Assembly: GCA_963971225.1 (NCBI GenBank)
Contig: CAXARI010000032.1
Coordinates: 806,001-870,000, forward strand
Source of the DNA: Melieria omissa
Lineage: Eukaryota; Arthropoda; Insecta; Diptera; Ulidiidae
Direction: 5' to 3'
Length of the DNA stretch: 64,000 nt
The translations under genes were made by a program, and so were the position numbers. Numbering within the stretch: the first letter of the stretch is position 1; each line of letters opens with the position of its first letter. Positions 1-13,100 of the stretch are shown here, piece by piece. The notes under the pieces were generated by a model, which saw only the letters and a program-made list of their open reading frames with translations, had not been told where the DNA came from and made no database searches.

Positions 1-3000
1 TATCAATCATCCTTCTATACCCCAAGGTTCGAAAGCAAATCGATTTGGAACGGTGACTTTGAAAAAATTGCTACTTGGGTGCAACCACTAAAATGCTTGT
101 CAACACCAAATGCATAAGTGCATATTAATAATTGACCCCTTAAAATTTAGCCAGAGTCTTATGCTTTCTATATTGGTCCCTAACTTTTCATTATCCTTCA
201 GGAATAATGAGCATATCGATGCGCAAGGATAACATTGAAAAACTGCCTATTACAAAATACACACTCACCACTAAAGTGCTTATAGATTCCAAACGGTATG
301 GGTTACGTTAATAAAAAACCCCTTAAAATGTAGCTAGAGATTGCAGCTTTATCAAATTAAATCAATAATTTGATTACTATTAGGCAATCATGAACAGATC
401 GATGCGCAAGAGTGACATTAAATGGCTGCCTACTGCAAAATCGATAAAATGCTTGTAAAATATGATGATTCTAGGTTTATAGAAAAAATAATAACCTTAA
501 AACCTAGCTGGAGTTTTGAGCTTTCATAAATGGGGTCAATCTTCTCGCTATCTCAGATAATGCAGGAGAACTTCGTTGTGGAAAAGTGATATCGACCACA
601 TGATACATCTATATCAGGGGTGCCCAAAATCTTCTTATGGAAAAGCAAAAACCAATACATGTAAAGTTGACCAAAAAAATTCAAACAAATTATGTAGTTA
701 ATTGAATTAGTTGAAAGCACATTGTGCATTTCGCTTGACCCTTAAAATTATAAGTGAAAAAAATATAATGTTCCCATTTGTCATTGCCGAAAGGCCAACC
801 AATCGCCAAAACAAAAACTACAACAACAAAAGCATCTAATTTTTTTTCATACATAGAATTTCTTGAGGAAACAAAAAAAAATCAGCGCAGCCCCCACACG
901 TGTTGCTTCGTTGCTGTCACAACAACGACTGATTGAAAGAATGCACCTCTGATCTATATAACCAATTAAATGCTTGTGGAACCTAAGTACGCACAATCAC
1001 TTTAATCAAAATGGCGTCAAAATTAAGCCAGAGTGACCACCTTCAATAATTTGTTAAATAAAAAAATATCCCACCGGCAGCATGATCGAAATTATGGCTG
1101 TTAAATCTCGACCCGTTAACGGATTTTAATAATATTATGCCTTATTATTTAGCTAGACTCGTACGCTTTCTATAATGGTATCAATCATCCTTCTATACCC
1201 CAAGGTTCGAAAGCAAATCGATTTGGAACGGTGACTTTGAAAAAATTGCTACTTGGGTGCAACCACTAAAATGCTTGTCAACACCAAATGCATAAGTGCA
1301 TATTAATAATTGACCCCTTAAAATTTAGCCAGAGTCTTATGCTTTCTATATTGGTCCCTAACTTTTCATTATCCTTCAGGAATAATGAGCATATCGATGC
1401 GCAAGGATAACATTGAAAACTGCCTATTACAAAATACACACTCACCACTAAAGTGCTTATAGATTCCAAACGGTACAGGTTACGTTAATAAAAAACCCCT
1501 TAAAATGTAGCTAGAGATCGCAGCTTTATCAAATTAAATCAATAATTTCATTACTATTCGGCAATCATGAACAGATCGATGCGCAAGAGTGACATTAAAT
1601 GGCTGCCTACTGCAAAATCGATAAAATGCTTGTAAAATATGATGATTCTAGGTTTATAGAAAAACTAATAACCTTAAAACCTAGCTGGAGTTTTGAGCTC
1701 TCATAAATGGGGTCAATCTTCTCGCTATCTCAGATAATGCAGGAGAACTTCGTTGTGGAAAAGTGATATCGACCACATGATACATCTATATCAGGGGTGC
1801 CCAAAATCTTCTTATGGAAAAGCAAAAACCAATACATGTAAAGTTGACCAAAAAAATGCAAACAAATTATTTAGTTAATTGAATTAGTTGAAAGCACATT
1901 GTGCATTTCGCTTGACCCTTAAAATTATAAGTGAAAAAATATAATGTTCCCATTTGTCATTGCCGAAAGGCCAACCAATCGCCAAAACAAAAACTACAAC
2001 AACAAAAGCATCAAATTTTTTTTCATACATAGAATTTCTTGAGGAAACAAAAAAAAAAATCAGCGCAGCCCCCACACGTGTTGCTTCGTTGCTGTCACAA
2101 CAACGACTGATTGAAAGAATGCACCTCTGATCTATATAACCAATCAAATGCTTGTGGAACCTAAGTACGCACAATCACTTTAATCAAAATGGCGTCAAAA
2201 TTAAGCCAGAGTGACCACCTTTCAATAATTTGGTAAATAAAAAAAATATCCCACCGGCAGCATGATCGAAATTATGGCTGTTAAATCTCGACCCGTTAAC
2301 GGATTTTAATATTATTATGCCTTATTATTTAGCTACACTCGTATGCTTTCTATAATGGTATCAATCATCCTTCTATACCCCAAGGTTCGAAAGCAAATCG
2401 ATTTGGAACGGTGACTTTGAAAAAATTGCTACTTGGGTGCAACCACTAAAATGCTTGTCAACACCAAATGCATAAGTGCATATTAATAATTGACCCCTTA
2501 AAATTTAGCCAGAGTCTTATGCTTTCTATATTGGTCCCTAACTTTTCATTATCCTTCAGGAATAATGAGCATATCGATGCGCAAGGATAACATTGAAAAA
2601 CTGCCTATTACAAAATACACACTCACCACTAAAGTGCTTATAGATTCCAAACGGTATGGGTTACGTTAATAAAAAACCCCTTAAAATGTAGCTAGAGATT
2701 GCAGCTTTATCAAATTAAATCAATAATTTGATTACTATTAGGCAATCATGAACAGATCGATGCGCAAGAGTGACATTAAATGGCTGCCTACTGCAAAATC
2801 GATAAAATGCTTGTAAAATATGATGATTCTAGGTTTATAGAAAAAATAATAACCTTAAAACCTAGCTGGAGTTTTGAGCTTTCATAAATGGGGTCAATCT
2901 TCTCGCTATCTCAGATAATGCAGGAGAATTTCGTTGTGGAAAAGTGATATCGACCACATGATACATCTATATCAGGGGTGCCCAAAATCTTCTTATGGAA

Positions 3001-6000
3001 AAGCAAAATCCAATACATGTAAAGTTGCCCAAAAAAAATGCAAACACATTATTTAATTAATTAGTTGAAAGCACATTGTGCATTTCGCTTGACCCTTAAA
3101 ATTATAAGTGAAAAAAATATAATGTTCCCATTTGTCATTGCCGAAAGGCCAACCAATCGCCAACACAAAAAAGCATACACACAAAAACTACAACAACAAA
3201 AGCATCTAATTTGTTTTCATACATACAATCTCTTGAGGCAACAAAACAAAAATCCGCGCAGCCCCCACACGTGTTGCTTCGTTGCTGTCACAACAACGAC
3301 TGATTGAAACAATGCACCTCTGATCTATATAACCAATCAATCACTTTAATCAAAATGGCGTCAAAATTAAGCCAGAGTGACCACCTTTCACCAATTTGGT
3401 AAATAACAAAAATATCCCACCGGCAGCATGATCGAAATTGTGGCTGTTAAATCTCGACCCGTTAACGGATTTTAATAATATTATGCCTTATTATTTAGCT
3501 AGACTCGTATGCTTTCTATAATGGTATCAATCATCCTTCTATACCCCAAGGTTCGAAAGCAAATCGATTTGGAACGGTGACTATGAAAAAATTGCTACTT
3601 GGGTGCAACCACTAAAATGCTTGTCAACACCAAATGCATAAGTGCATATTAATAATTGACCCCTTAAAATTTAGCCAGAGTCTTATGCTTTCTATATTGG
3701 TCCCTAACTTTTCATTATCCTTCAGGAATAATGAGCATATCGATGCGCAAGGATAACATTGAAAAACTGCCTATTACAAAATACACACTCACCACTAAAG
3801 TGCTTATAGATTCCAAACGGTATGGGTTACATTAATAAAAAACCCCTTAAAATGTAGCTAGAGATTGCAGCTTTATCAAATTAAATCAATAATTTCATTA
3901 CTATTCGGCAATCATGAACAATTCGATGCGCAAAAGTGACATTAAATGGCTGCCTACTGCAAAATCGATAAAATGCTTGTAAAATATGATGATTCTAGGT
4001 TTATAGAAAAAATATCAACCTTAAAACCTAGCTGGAGTTTTGAGCTTTCATAAATGGGGTCAATCTTCTCGCTATCTCAAATAATGCAGCAGAATTTCGT
4101 TGTGGAAAAGTGATATCGACCACATGATACATCTATATTAGGGGTGCCCAAAATATTCTTATGGAAAAGCAAAAACCAATACATGTAAAGTTGCCCAAAA
4201 ATATGCAAACAAATTATTTAATTAATTGAATTAGTTGAAAGCACATTGTGCATTTCGCTTGACCCTTAAAATTATAAGTGAAAAAAATATAATGTTCCCA
4301 TTTGTCATTGCCGAAAGGCCAACCAATCGCCAAAACAAAAACTACAACAACAAAAGCATCTAATTTTTTTTCATACATAGAATTTCTTGAGGAAACAAAA
4401 CAAAAATCCGCGCAGCCCCCACACGTGTTGCTTCGTTGCTGTCACAACAACGACTGATTGAAAGAATGCACCTCTGATCTATATAACCAATCAAATGCTT
4501 ATGGAACCTAAGTACGCACAATCACTTTAATCAAAATGGCGTCAAAATTAAGCCAGAGTGACCACCTTTCAATAATTTGGTAAATAAAAAAATATCCCAC
4601 CGGCAGCATGATCGAAATTATGGCTGTTAAATCTCGACCCGTTAACGGATTTTAATAATATTATGCCTTATTATTTAGCTAGACTCGTATGCTTTCTATA
4701 ATGGTATCAATCATCCTTCTATACCCCAAGGTTCGAAAGCAAATCGATTTGGAACGGTGACTTTGAAAAAATTGCTACTTGGGTGCAACCACTAAAATGC
4801 TTGTCAACACCAAATGCATAAGTGCATATTAATAATTGACCCCTTAAAATTTAGCCAGAGTCTTATGCTTTCTATATTGGTCCTTAACTTTTCATTATCC
4901 TTCAGGAATAATGAGCATATCGATGCGCAAGGATAACATTGAAAAACTGCCTATTACAAAATACACACTCACCACTAAAGTGCTTATAGATTCCAAACGG
5001 TATGGGTTACGTTAATAAAAAACCCCTTTAAATGTAGCTAGAGATTGCAGCTTTATCAAATTAAATCAATAATTTGATTACTATTAGGCAATCATGAACA
5101 GATCGATGCGCAAGAGTGACATTAAATGGCTGCCTACTGCAAAATCGATAAAATGCTTGTAAAATATGATGATTCTAGGTTTATAGAAAAAATAATAACC
5201 TTAAAACCTAGCTGGAGTTTTGAGCTTTCATAAATGGGGTCAATCTTCTCGCTATCTCAAATAATGCAGGAGAATTTCGTTGTGGAAAAGTGATATCGAC
5301 CACATGATACATCTATATCAGGGGTGCCCAAAGTCTTCTTATGGAAAAGCAAAAACCAATACATTTAAAGTTGCCCAAAAAAATGCAAACAAATTATTTA
5401 ATTAATTGAATTAGTTGAAAGCACATTGTGCATTTCGCTTGACCCTTAAAATTATAAGTGAAAAAAATATAATGTTCCCATTTGTCATTGCCGAAAGGCC
5501 AACCAATCGCCAAAACAAAAACTACAACAACAAAAGCATCTAATTTTTTTTCATACATAGAATTTCTTGAGGCAACAAAACAAAAATCCGCGCAGCCCCC
5601 ACACGTGTTGCTTCGTTGCTGTCACAACAACGACTGATTGAAAGAATGCACCTCTGATCTATATAACCAATCAAATGCTTGTGGAACCTAAGTACGCACA
5701 ATCACTTTAATCAAAATTGCGTCAAAATTAAGCCAGAGTGACCACCTTTCAATAATTTGGTAAATAAAAAAATATCCCACCGGCAGCATGATCGAAATTA
5801 TGGCTGTTAAATCTCGACCCGTTAACGGATTTTAATAATATTATGCCTTATTATTTAGCTAGACTCGTATGCTTTCTATAATGGTATCAATCATCCTTCT
5901 ATACCCCAAGGTTCGAAAGCAAATCGATTTGGAACGGTGACTTTGAAAAAATTGCTACTTGGGTGCAACCACTAAAATGCTTGTCAACACCAAATGCATA

Positions 6001-7064
6001 AGTGCATATTAATAATTGACCCCTTAAAATTTAGCCAGAGTCTTATGCTTTCTATATTGGTCCCTAACTTTTCATTATCCTTCAGGAATAATGAGCATAT
6101 CGATGCGCAAGGATAACATTGAAAAACTGCCTATTACAAAATACACACTCACTACTAAAGTGCTTATAGATTCCAAACGGTATGGGTTACGTTAATAAAA
6201 AACCCCTTAAAATGTAGCTAGAGATTGCAGCTTTATCAAATTAAATCAATAATTTGATTACTATTAGGCAATCATGAACAGATCGATGCGCAAGAGTGAC
6301 ATTAAATGGCTGCCTACTGCAAAATCGATAAAATGCTTGTAAAATATGATGATTCTAGGTTTATAGAAAAAATAATAACCTTAAAACCTAGCTGGAGTTT
6401 TGAGCTTTCATAAATGGGGTCAATCTTCTCGCTATCTCAAATAATGCAGGAGAATTTCGTTGTGGAAAAGTGATATCGACCACATGATACATCTATATCA
6501 GGGGTGCCCAAAGTCTTCTTATGGAAAAGCAAAAACCAATACATTTAAACTTGCCCAAAAAAATGCAAACAAATTATTTAATTAATTGAATTAGTTGAAA
6601 GCACATTGTGCATTTCGCTTGACCCTTAAAATTATAAGTGAAAAAAATATAATGTACCCATTTGTCATTGCCGAAAGGCCAACCAATCGCCAAAACAAAA
6701 ACTACAACAACAAAAGCATCTAATTTTTTTTCATACATAGAATTTCTTGAGGAAACAAAACAAAAATCCGCGCAGACCCCACACGTGTTGCTTCGTTGCT
6801 GTCACAACAACGACTGATTGAAAGAATGCACCTCTGATCTATATAACCAATCAAATGCTTGTGGAACCTAAGTACGCACAATCACTTTAATCAAAATGGC
6901 GTCAAAATTAAGCCAGAGTGACCACCTTTCAATAATTTGGTAAATAAAAAAATATCCCACCGGCAGCATGATCGAAATTATGGCTGTTAAATCTCGACCC
7001 GTTAACGGATTTTAATAATATTATGCCTTATTATTTAGCTAGACTCGTATGCTTTCTATAATGG

Positions 7065-8245
7065 TATCAATCATCCTTCTATACCCCAAGGTTCGAAAGC
7101 AAATCGATTTGGAACGGTGACTTTGAAAAAATTGCTACTTGGGTGCAACCACTAAAATGCTTGTCAACACCAAATGCATAAGTGCATATTAATAATTGAC
7201 CCCTTAAAATTTAGCCAGAGTCTTATGCTTTCTATATTGGTCCCTAACTTTTCATTATCCTTCAGGAATAATGAGCATATCGATGCGCAAGGATAACATT
7301 GAAAAACTGCCTATTACAAAATACACACTCACCACTAAAGTGCTTATAGATTCCAAACGGTATGGGTTACGTTAATAAAAAACCCCTTAAAATGTAGCTA
7401 GAGATTGCAGCTTTATCAAATTAAATCAATAATTTGATTACTATTAGGCAATCATGAACAGATCGATGCGCAAGAGTGACATTAAATGGCTGCCTACTGC
7501 AAAATCGATAAAATGCTTGTAAAATATGATGATTCTAGGTTTATAGAAAAAATAATAACCTTAAAACCTAGCTGGAGTTTTGAGCTTTCATAAATGGGGT
7601 CAATCTTCTCGCTATCTCAAATAATGCAGGAGAATTTCGTTGTGGAAAAGTGATATCGACCACATGATACATCTATATCAGGGGTGCCCAAAGTCTTCTT
7701 ATGGAAAAGCAAAAACCAATACATTTAAACTTGCCCAAAAAAATGCAAACAAATTATTTAATTAATTGAATTAGTTGAAAGCACATTGTGCATTTCGCTT
7801 GACCCTTAAAATTATAAGTGAAAAAAATATAATGTTCCCATTTGTCATTGCCGAAAGGCCAACCAATCGCCAAAACAAAAACTACAACAACAAAAGCATC
7901 TAATTTTTTTTCATACATAGAATTTCTTGAGGAAACAAAACAAAAATCCGCGCAGCCCCCACACGTGTTGCTTCGTTGCTGTCACAACAACGACTGATTG
8001 AAAGAATGCACCTCTGATCTATATAACCAATCAAATGCTTGTGGAACCTAAGTACGCACAATCACTTTAATCAAAATGGCGTCAAAATTAAGCCAGAGTG
8101 ACCACCTTTCACCAATTTGGTAAATAAAAAAAATATCCCACCGGCAGCATGATCGAAATTATGGCTGTTAAATCTCGACCCGTTAACGGATTTTAATACT
8201 ATTATGCCTTGTTATTTAGCTAGACTCGTATGCTTTCTATAATGG
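7065..8245. repeat. Representative satellite unit with six internal submonomers
   Basis: This well-kept unit shows internal repetition. A landmark resembling CCTTAAAATTTAGCTAGAGT recurs near 7204, 7387, 7561, 7806, 8083 and 8210, and again in the next unit near 8387; spacings are about 183, 174, 245, 277, 126 and 178. A second landmark, ATCGATnnGnAA followed by GTGAC or a relative, recurs at about 7103, 7279 and 7462. A third, AAAATGCTTGT or a near relative, recurs at about 7155, 7337, 7510 and 8033. The first three submonomers align across all landmarks at 174-183 bp spacing; the last three are more diverged and include a less related stretch of about 350 bp (about 7640-8000). The reading is an ancestral satellite of about 180 bp that became a 1.18-kb higher-order unit before amplifying. 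Confidence 0.75.
7972..8026 (+). promoter_or_regulatory. Promoter-like box repeated in nearly every unit (CACGTG ... TATATAA)
   Basis: A G/C-richer island inside an A/T-rich unit. It holds the palindrome CACGTG (7972-7977), a CGTTG...CAACG dyad just downstream, and TATATAA at 8020-8026, about 45 bp after the palindrome. Nearly all units carry it with little change. E-box and TATA motifs can support transcription in flies, but no start site or transcript can be shown here. The TATATAA is also where two transposons inserted elsewhere in the array. It may be only a chance pair of motifs in a satellite. Confidence 0.25.
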
Positions 8246-10110
8246 TATCAATCATCCTTCTATACCCCAAGGTTCGAAAGCAAATCGATTTGGAACGGTG
8301 ACTTTGAAAAAATTGCTACTTGGGTGCAACCACTAAAATGCTTGTCAACACCAAATGCATAAGTGCATATTAATAATTGACCCCTTAAAATTTAGCCAGA
8401 GTCTTATGCTTTCTATATTGGTCCCTAACTTTTCATTATCCTTCAGGAATAATGAGCATATCGATGCGCAAGGATAACATTGAAAAACTGCCTATTACAA
8501 AATACACACTCACCACTAAAGTGCTTATAGATTCCAAACGGTATGGGTTACGTTAATAAAAAACCCCTTAAAATGTAGCTAGAGATTGCAGCTTTATCAA
8601 ATTAAATCAATAATTTGATTACTATTAGGCAATCATGAACAGATCGATGCGCAAGAGTGACATTAAATGGCTGCCTACTGCAAAATCGATAAAATGCTTG
8701 TAAAATATGATGATTCTAGGTTTATAGAAAAAATAATAACCTTAAAACCTAGCTGGAGTTTTGAGCTTTCATAAATGGGGTCAATCTTCTCGCTATCTCA
8801 AATAATGCAGGAGAATTTCGTTGTGGAAAAGTGATATCGACCACATGATACATCTATATCGTGGGTGCCCAAAGTCTTCTTATGGAAAAGCAAAAACCAA
8901 TACATTTAAAGTTGCCCAAAAAAATGCAAACAAATTATTTAATTAATTGAATTAGTTGAAAGCACATTGTGCATTTCGCTTGACCCTTAAAATTATAAGT
9001 GAAAAAAATATAATGTTCCCATTTGTCATTGCCGAAAGGCCAACCAATCGCCAAAACAAAAACTACAACAACAAAAGCATCTAATTTTTTTTCATACATA
9101 GAATTTCTTGAGGAAACAAAACAAAAATCCGCGCAGCCCCCACACGTGTTGCTTCGTTGCTGTCACAACAACGACTGATTGAAAGAATGCACCTCTGATC
9201 AATATAACCAATCAAATGCTTGTGGAACCTAAGTGCGCACAATCACTTTAATCAAAATGGCGTCAAAATTAAGCCAGAGTGACCACCTTTCAATAATTTG
9301 GTAAATAAAAAAATATCCCACCGGCAGCATGATCGAAATTATGGCTGTTAAATCTCGACCCGTTAACGGATTTTAATAATATTATGCCTTATTATTTAGC
9401 TAGACTCGTATGCTTTCTATAATGGTATCAATCATCCTTCTATACCCCAAGGTTCGAAAGCAAATCGATTTGGAACGGTGACTTTGAAAAAATTGCTACT
9501 TGGGTGCAACCACTAAAATGCTTGTCAACACCAAATGCATAAGTGCATATTAATAATTGACCCCTTAAAATTTAGCCAGAGTCTTATGCTTTCTATATTG
9601 GTCCCTAACTTTTCATTATCCTTCAGGAATAATGAGCATATCGATGCGCAAGGATAACATTGAAAAACTGCCTATTACAAAATACACACTCACTACTAAA
9701 GTGCTTATAGATTCCAAACGGTATGGGTTACGTTAATAAAAAACCCCTTAAAATGTAGCTAGAGATTGCAGCTTTATCAAATTAAATCAATAATTTGATT
9801 ACTATTAGGCAATCATGAACAGATCGATGCGCAAGAGTGACATTAAATGGCTGCCTACTGCAAAATCGATAAAATGCTTGTAAAATATGATGATTCTAGG
9901 TTTATAGAAAAAATAATAACCTTAAAACCTAGCTGGAGTTTTGAGCTTTCATAAATGGGGTCAATCTTCTCGCTATCTCAAATAATGCAGGAGAATTTCG
10001 TTGTGGAAAAGTGATATCGACCACATGATACATCTATATCAGGGGTGCCCAAAGTCTTCTTATGGAAAAGCAAAAACCAATACATTTAAAGTTGCCCAAA
10101 AAAATGCAAA

Positions 10111-10146
10111 CAAATTAAATAATAATAAATAATTAAATAATTAATT
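10111..10146. repeat. A/T-rich expansion variant of the satellite unit
   Basis: Where most units read AAATTATTTAATTAATTG, this unit has about 18 extra bases made of AATAATAAATAATTAAATA. The same insertion is present at about 17213-17244, 18280-18311 and 20640-20672 (units starting 16525, 17724 and 19969). It is a lineage marker for those units and explains their extra length of about 18 bp. Confidence 0.85.
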
Positions 10147-13100
10147 GAATTAGTTGAAAGCACATTGTGCATTTCGCTTGACCCTTAAAATTATAAGTGA
10201 AAAAAATATAATGTTCCCATTTGTCATTGCCGAAAGGCCAACCAATCGCCAAAACAAAAACTACAACAACAAAAGCATCTAATTTTTTTTCATACATAGA
10301 ATTTCTTGAGGAAACAAAACAAAAATCCGCGCAGCCCCCACACGTGTTGCTTCGTTGCTGTCACAACAACGACTGATTGAAAGAATGCACCTCTGATCTA
10401 TATAACCAATCAAATGCTTGTGGAACCTAAGTACGCACAATCACTTTAATCAAAATTGCGTCAAAATTAAGCCAGAGTGACCACCTTTCAATAATTTGGT
10501 AAATAAAAAAATATCCCACCGGCAGCATGATCGAAATTATGGCTGTTAAATCTCGACCCGTTAACGGATTTTAATAATAGTATGCCTTATTATTTAGCTA
10601 GACTCGTATGCTTTCTATAATGGTATCAATCATCCTTCTATACCCCAAGGTTCGAAAGCAAATCGATTTGGAACGGTGACTTTGAAAAAATTGCTACTTG
10701 GGTGCAACCACTAAAATGCTTGTCAACACCAAATGCATAAGTGCATATTAATAATTGACCCCTTAAAATTTAGCCAGAGTCTTATGCTTTCTATATTGGT
10801 CCCTAACTTTTCATTATCCTTCAGGAATAATGAGCATATCGATGCGCAAGGATAACATTGAAAAACTGCCTATTACAAAATACACACTCACCACTAAAGT
10901 GCTTATAGATTCCAAACGGTATGGGTTACGTTAATAAAAAACCCCTTAAAATGTAGCTAGAGATTGCAGCTTTATCAAATTAAATCAATAATTTGATTAC
11001 TATTAGGCAATCATGAACAGATCGATGCGCAAGAGTGACATTAAATGGCTGCCTACTGCAAAATCGATAAAATGCTTGTAAAATATGATGATTCTAGGTT
11101 TATAGAAAAAATAATAACCTTAAAACCTAGCTGGGGTTTTGAGCTTTCATAAATGGGGTCAATCTTCTCGCTATCTCAAATAATGCAGGAGAATTTCGTT
11201 GTGGAAAAGTGATATCGACCACATGATACATCTATATCAGGGGTGCCCAAAGTCTTCTTATGGAAAAGCAAAAACCAATACATTTAAAGTTGCCCAAAAA
11301 AATGCAAACAAATTATTTAATTAATTGAATTAGTTGAAAGCACATTGTGCATTTCGCTTGACCCTTAAAATTATAAGTGAAAAAAATATAATGTTCCCAT
11401 TTGTCATTGCCGAAAGGCCAACCAATCGCCAAAACAAAAACTACAACAACAAAAGCATCTAATTTTTTTTCATACATAGAATTTCTTGAGGAAACAAAAC
11501 AAAAATCCGCGCAGCCCCCACACGTGTTGCTTCGTTGCTGTCACAACAACGACTGATTGAAAGAATGCACCTCTGATCTATATAACCAATCAAATGCTTG
11601 TGGAACCTAAGTACGCACAATCACTTTAATCAAAATGGCGTCAAAATTAAGCCAGAGTGACCACCTTTCAATAATTTGGTAAATAAAAAAATATCCCACC
11701 GGCAGCATGATCGAAATTATGGCTGTTAAATCTCGACCCGTTAACGGATTTTAATAATATTATGCCTTATTATTTAGCTAGACTCGTATGCTTTCTATAA
11801 TGGTATCAATCATCCTTCTATACCCCAAGGTACGAAAGCAAATCGATTTGGAACGGTGACTTTGAAAAAATTGCTACTTGGGTGCAACCACTAAAATGCT
11901 TGTCAACACCAAATGCATAAGTGCATATTAATAATTGACCCCTTAAAATTTAGCCAGAGTCTTATGCTTTCTATATTGGTCCCTAACTTTTCATTATCCT
12001 TCAGGAATAATGAGCATATCGATGCGCAAGGATAACATTGAAAAACTGCCTATTACAAAATACACACTCACCACTAAAGTGCTTATAGATTCCAAACGGT
12101 ATGGGTTACGTTAATAAAAAACCCCTTAAAATGTAGCTAGAGATTGCAGCTTTATCAAATTAAATCAATAATTTGATTACTATTAGGCAATCATGAACAG
12201 ATCGATGCGCAAGAGTGACATTAAATGGCTGCCTACTGCAAAATCGATAAAATGCTTGTAAAATATGATGATTCTAGGTTTATAGAAAAAATAATAACCT
12301 TAAAACCTAGCTGGAGTTTTGAGCTTTCATAAATGGGGTCAATCTTCTCGCTATCTCAAATAATGCAGGAGAATTTCGTTGTGGAAAAGTGATATCGACC
12401 ACATGATACATCTATATCAGGGGTGCCCAAAGTCTTCTTATGGAAAAGCAAAAACCAATACATTTAAAGTTGCCCAAAAAAATGCAAACAAATTATTTAA
12501 TTAATTGAATTAGTTGAAAGCACATTGTGCATTTCGCTTGACCCTTAAAATTATAAGTGAAAAAAATATAATGTTCCCATTTGTCATTGCCGAAAGGCCA
12601 ACCAATCGCCAAAACAAAAACTACAACAACAAAAGCATCTAATTTTTTTTCATACATAGAATTTCTTGAGGAAACAAAACAAAAATCCGCGCAGCCCCCA
12701 CACGTGTTGCTTCGTTGCTGTCACAACAACGACTGATTGAAAGAATGCACCTCTGATCTATATAACCAATCAAATGCTTGTGGAACCTAAGTACGCACAA
12801 TCACTTTAATCAAAATGGCGTCAAAATTAAGCCAGAGTGACCACCTTTCAATAATTTGGTAAATAAAAAAATATCCCACCGGCAGCATGATCGAAATTAT
12901 GGCTGTTAAATCTCGCCCCGTTAACGGATTTTAATAATATTATGCCTTATTATTTAGCTAGACTCGTATGCTTTCTATAATGGTATCAATCATCCTTCTA
13001 TACCCCAAGGTTCGAAAGCAAATCGATTTGGAACGGTGACTTTGAAAAAATTGCTACTTGGGTGCAACCACTAAAATGCTTGTCAACACCAAATGCATAA

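Noticed and set aside
1884..2174. Minus-strand 96-codon frames in units at 1884, 52018 and 54363
   Set aside because: They depend on the length of an A run near GGAAACAAAAAA and on unit-specific indels. Hydrophobic stretches come from A/T-rich codons read in reverse.
3065..3307. An 80-codon frame (KAHCAFRLTLKIISEK...) recurring in about ten satellite units
   Set aside because: It begins at TTG, exists only in units with one particular small insertion, and is broken by indels in the others. No domain or conserved start is seen; it is chance coding in a repeat.
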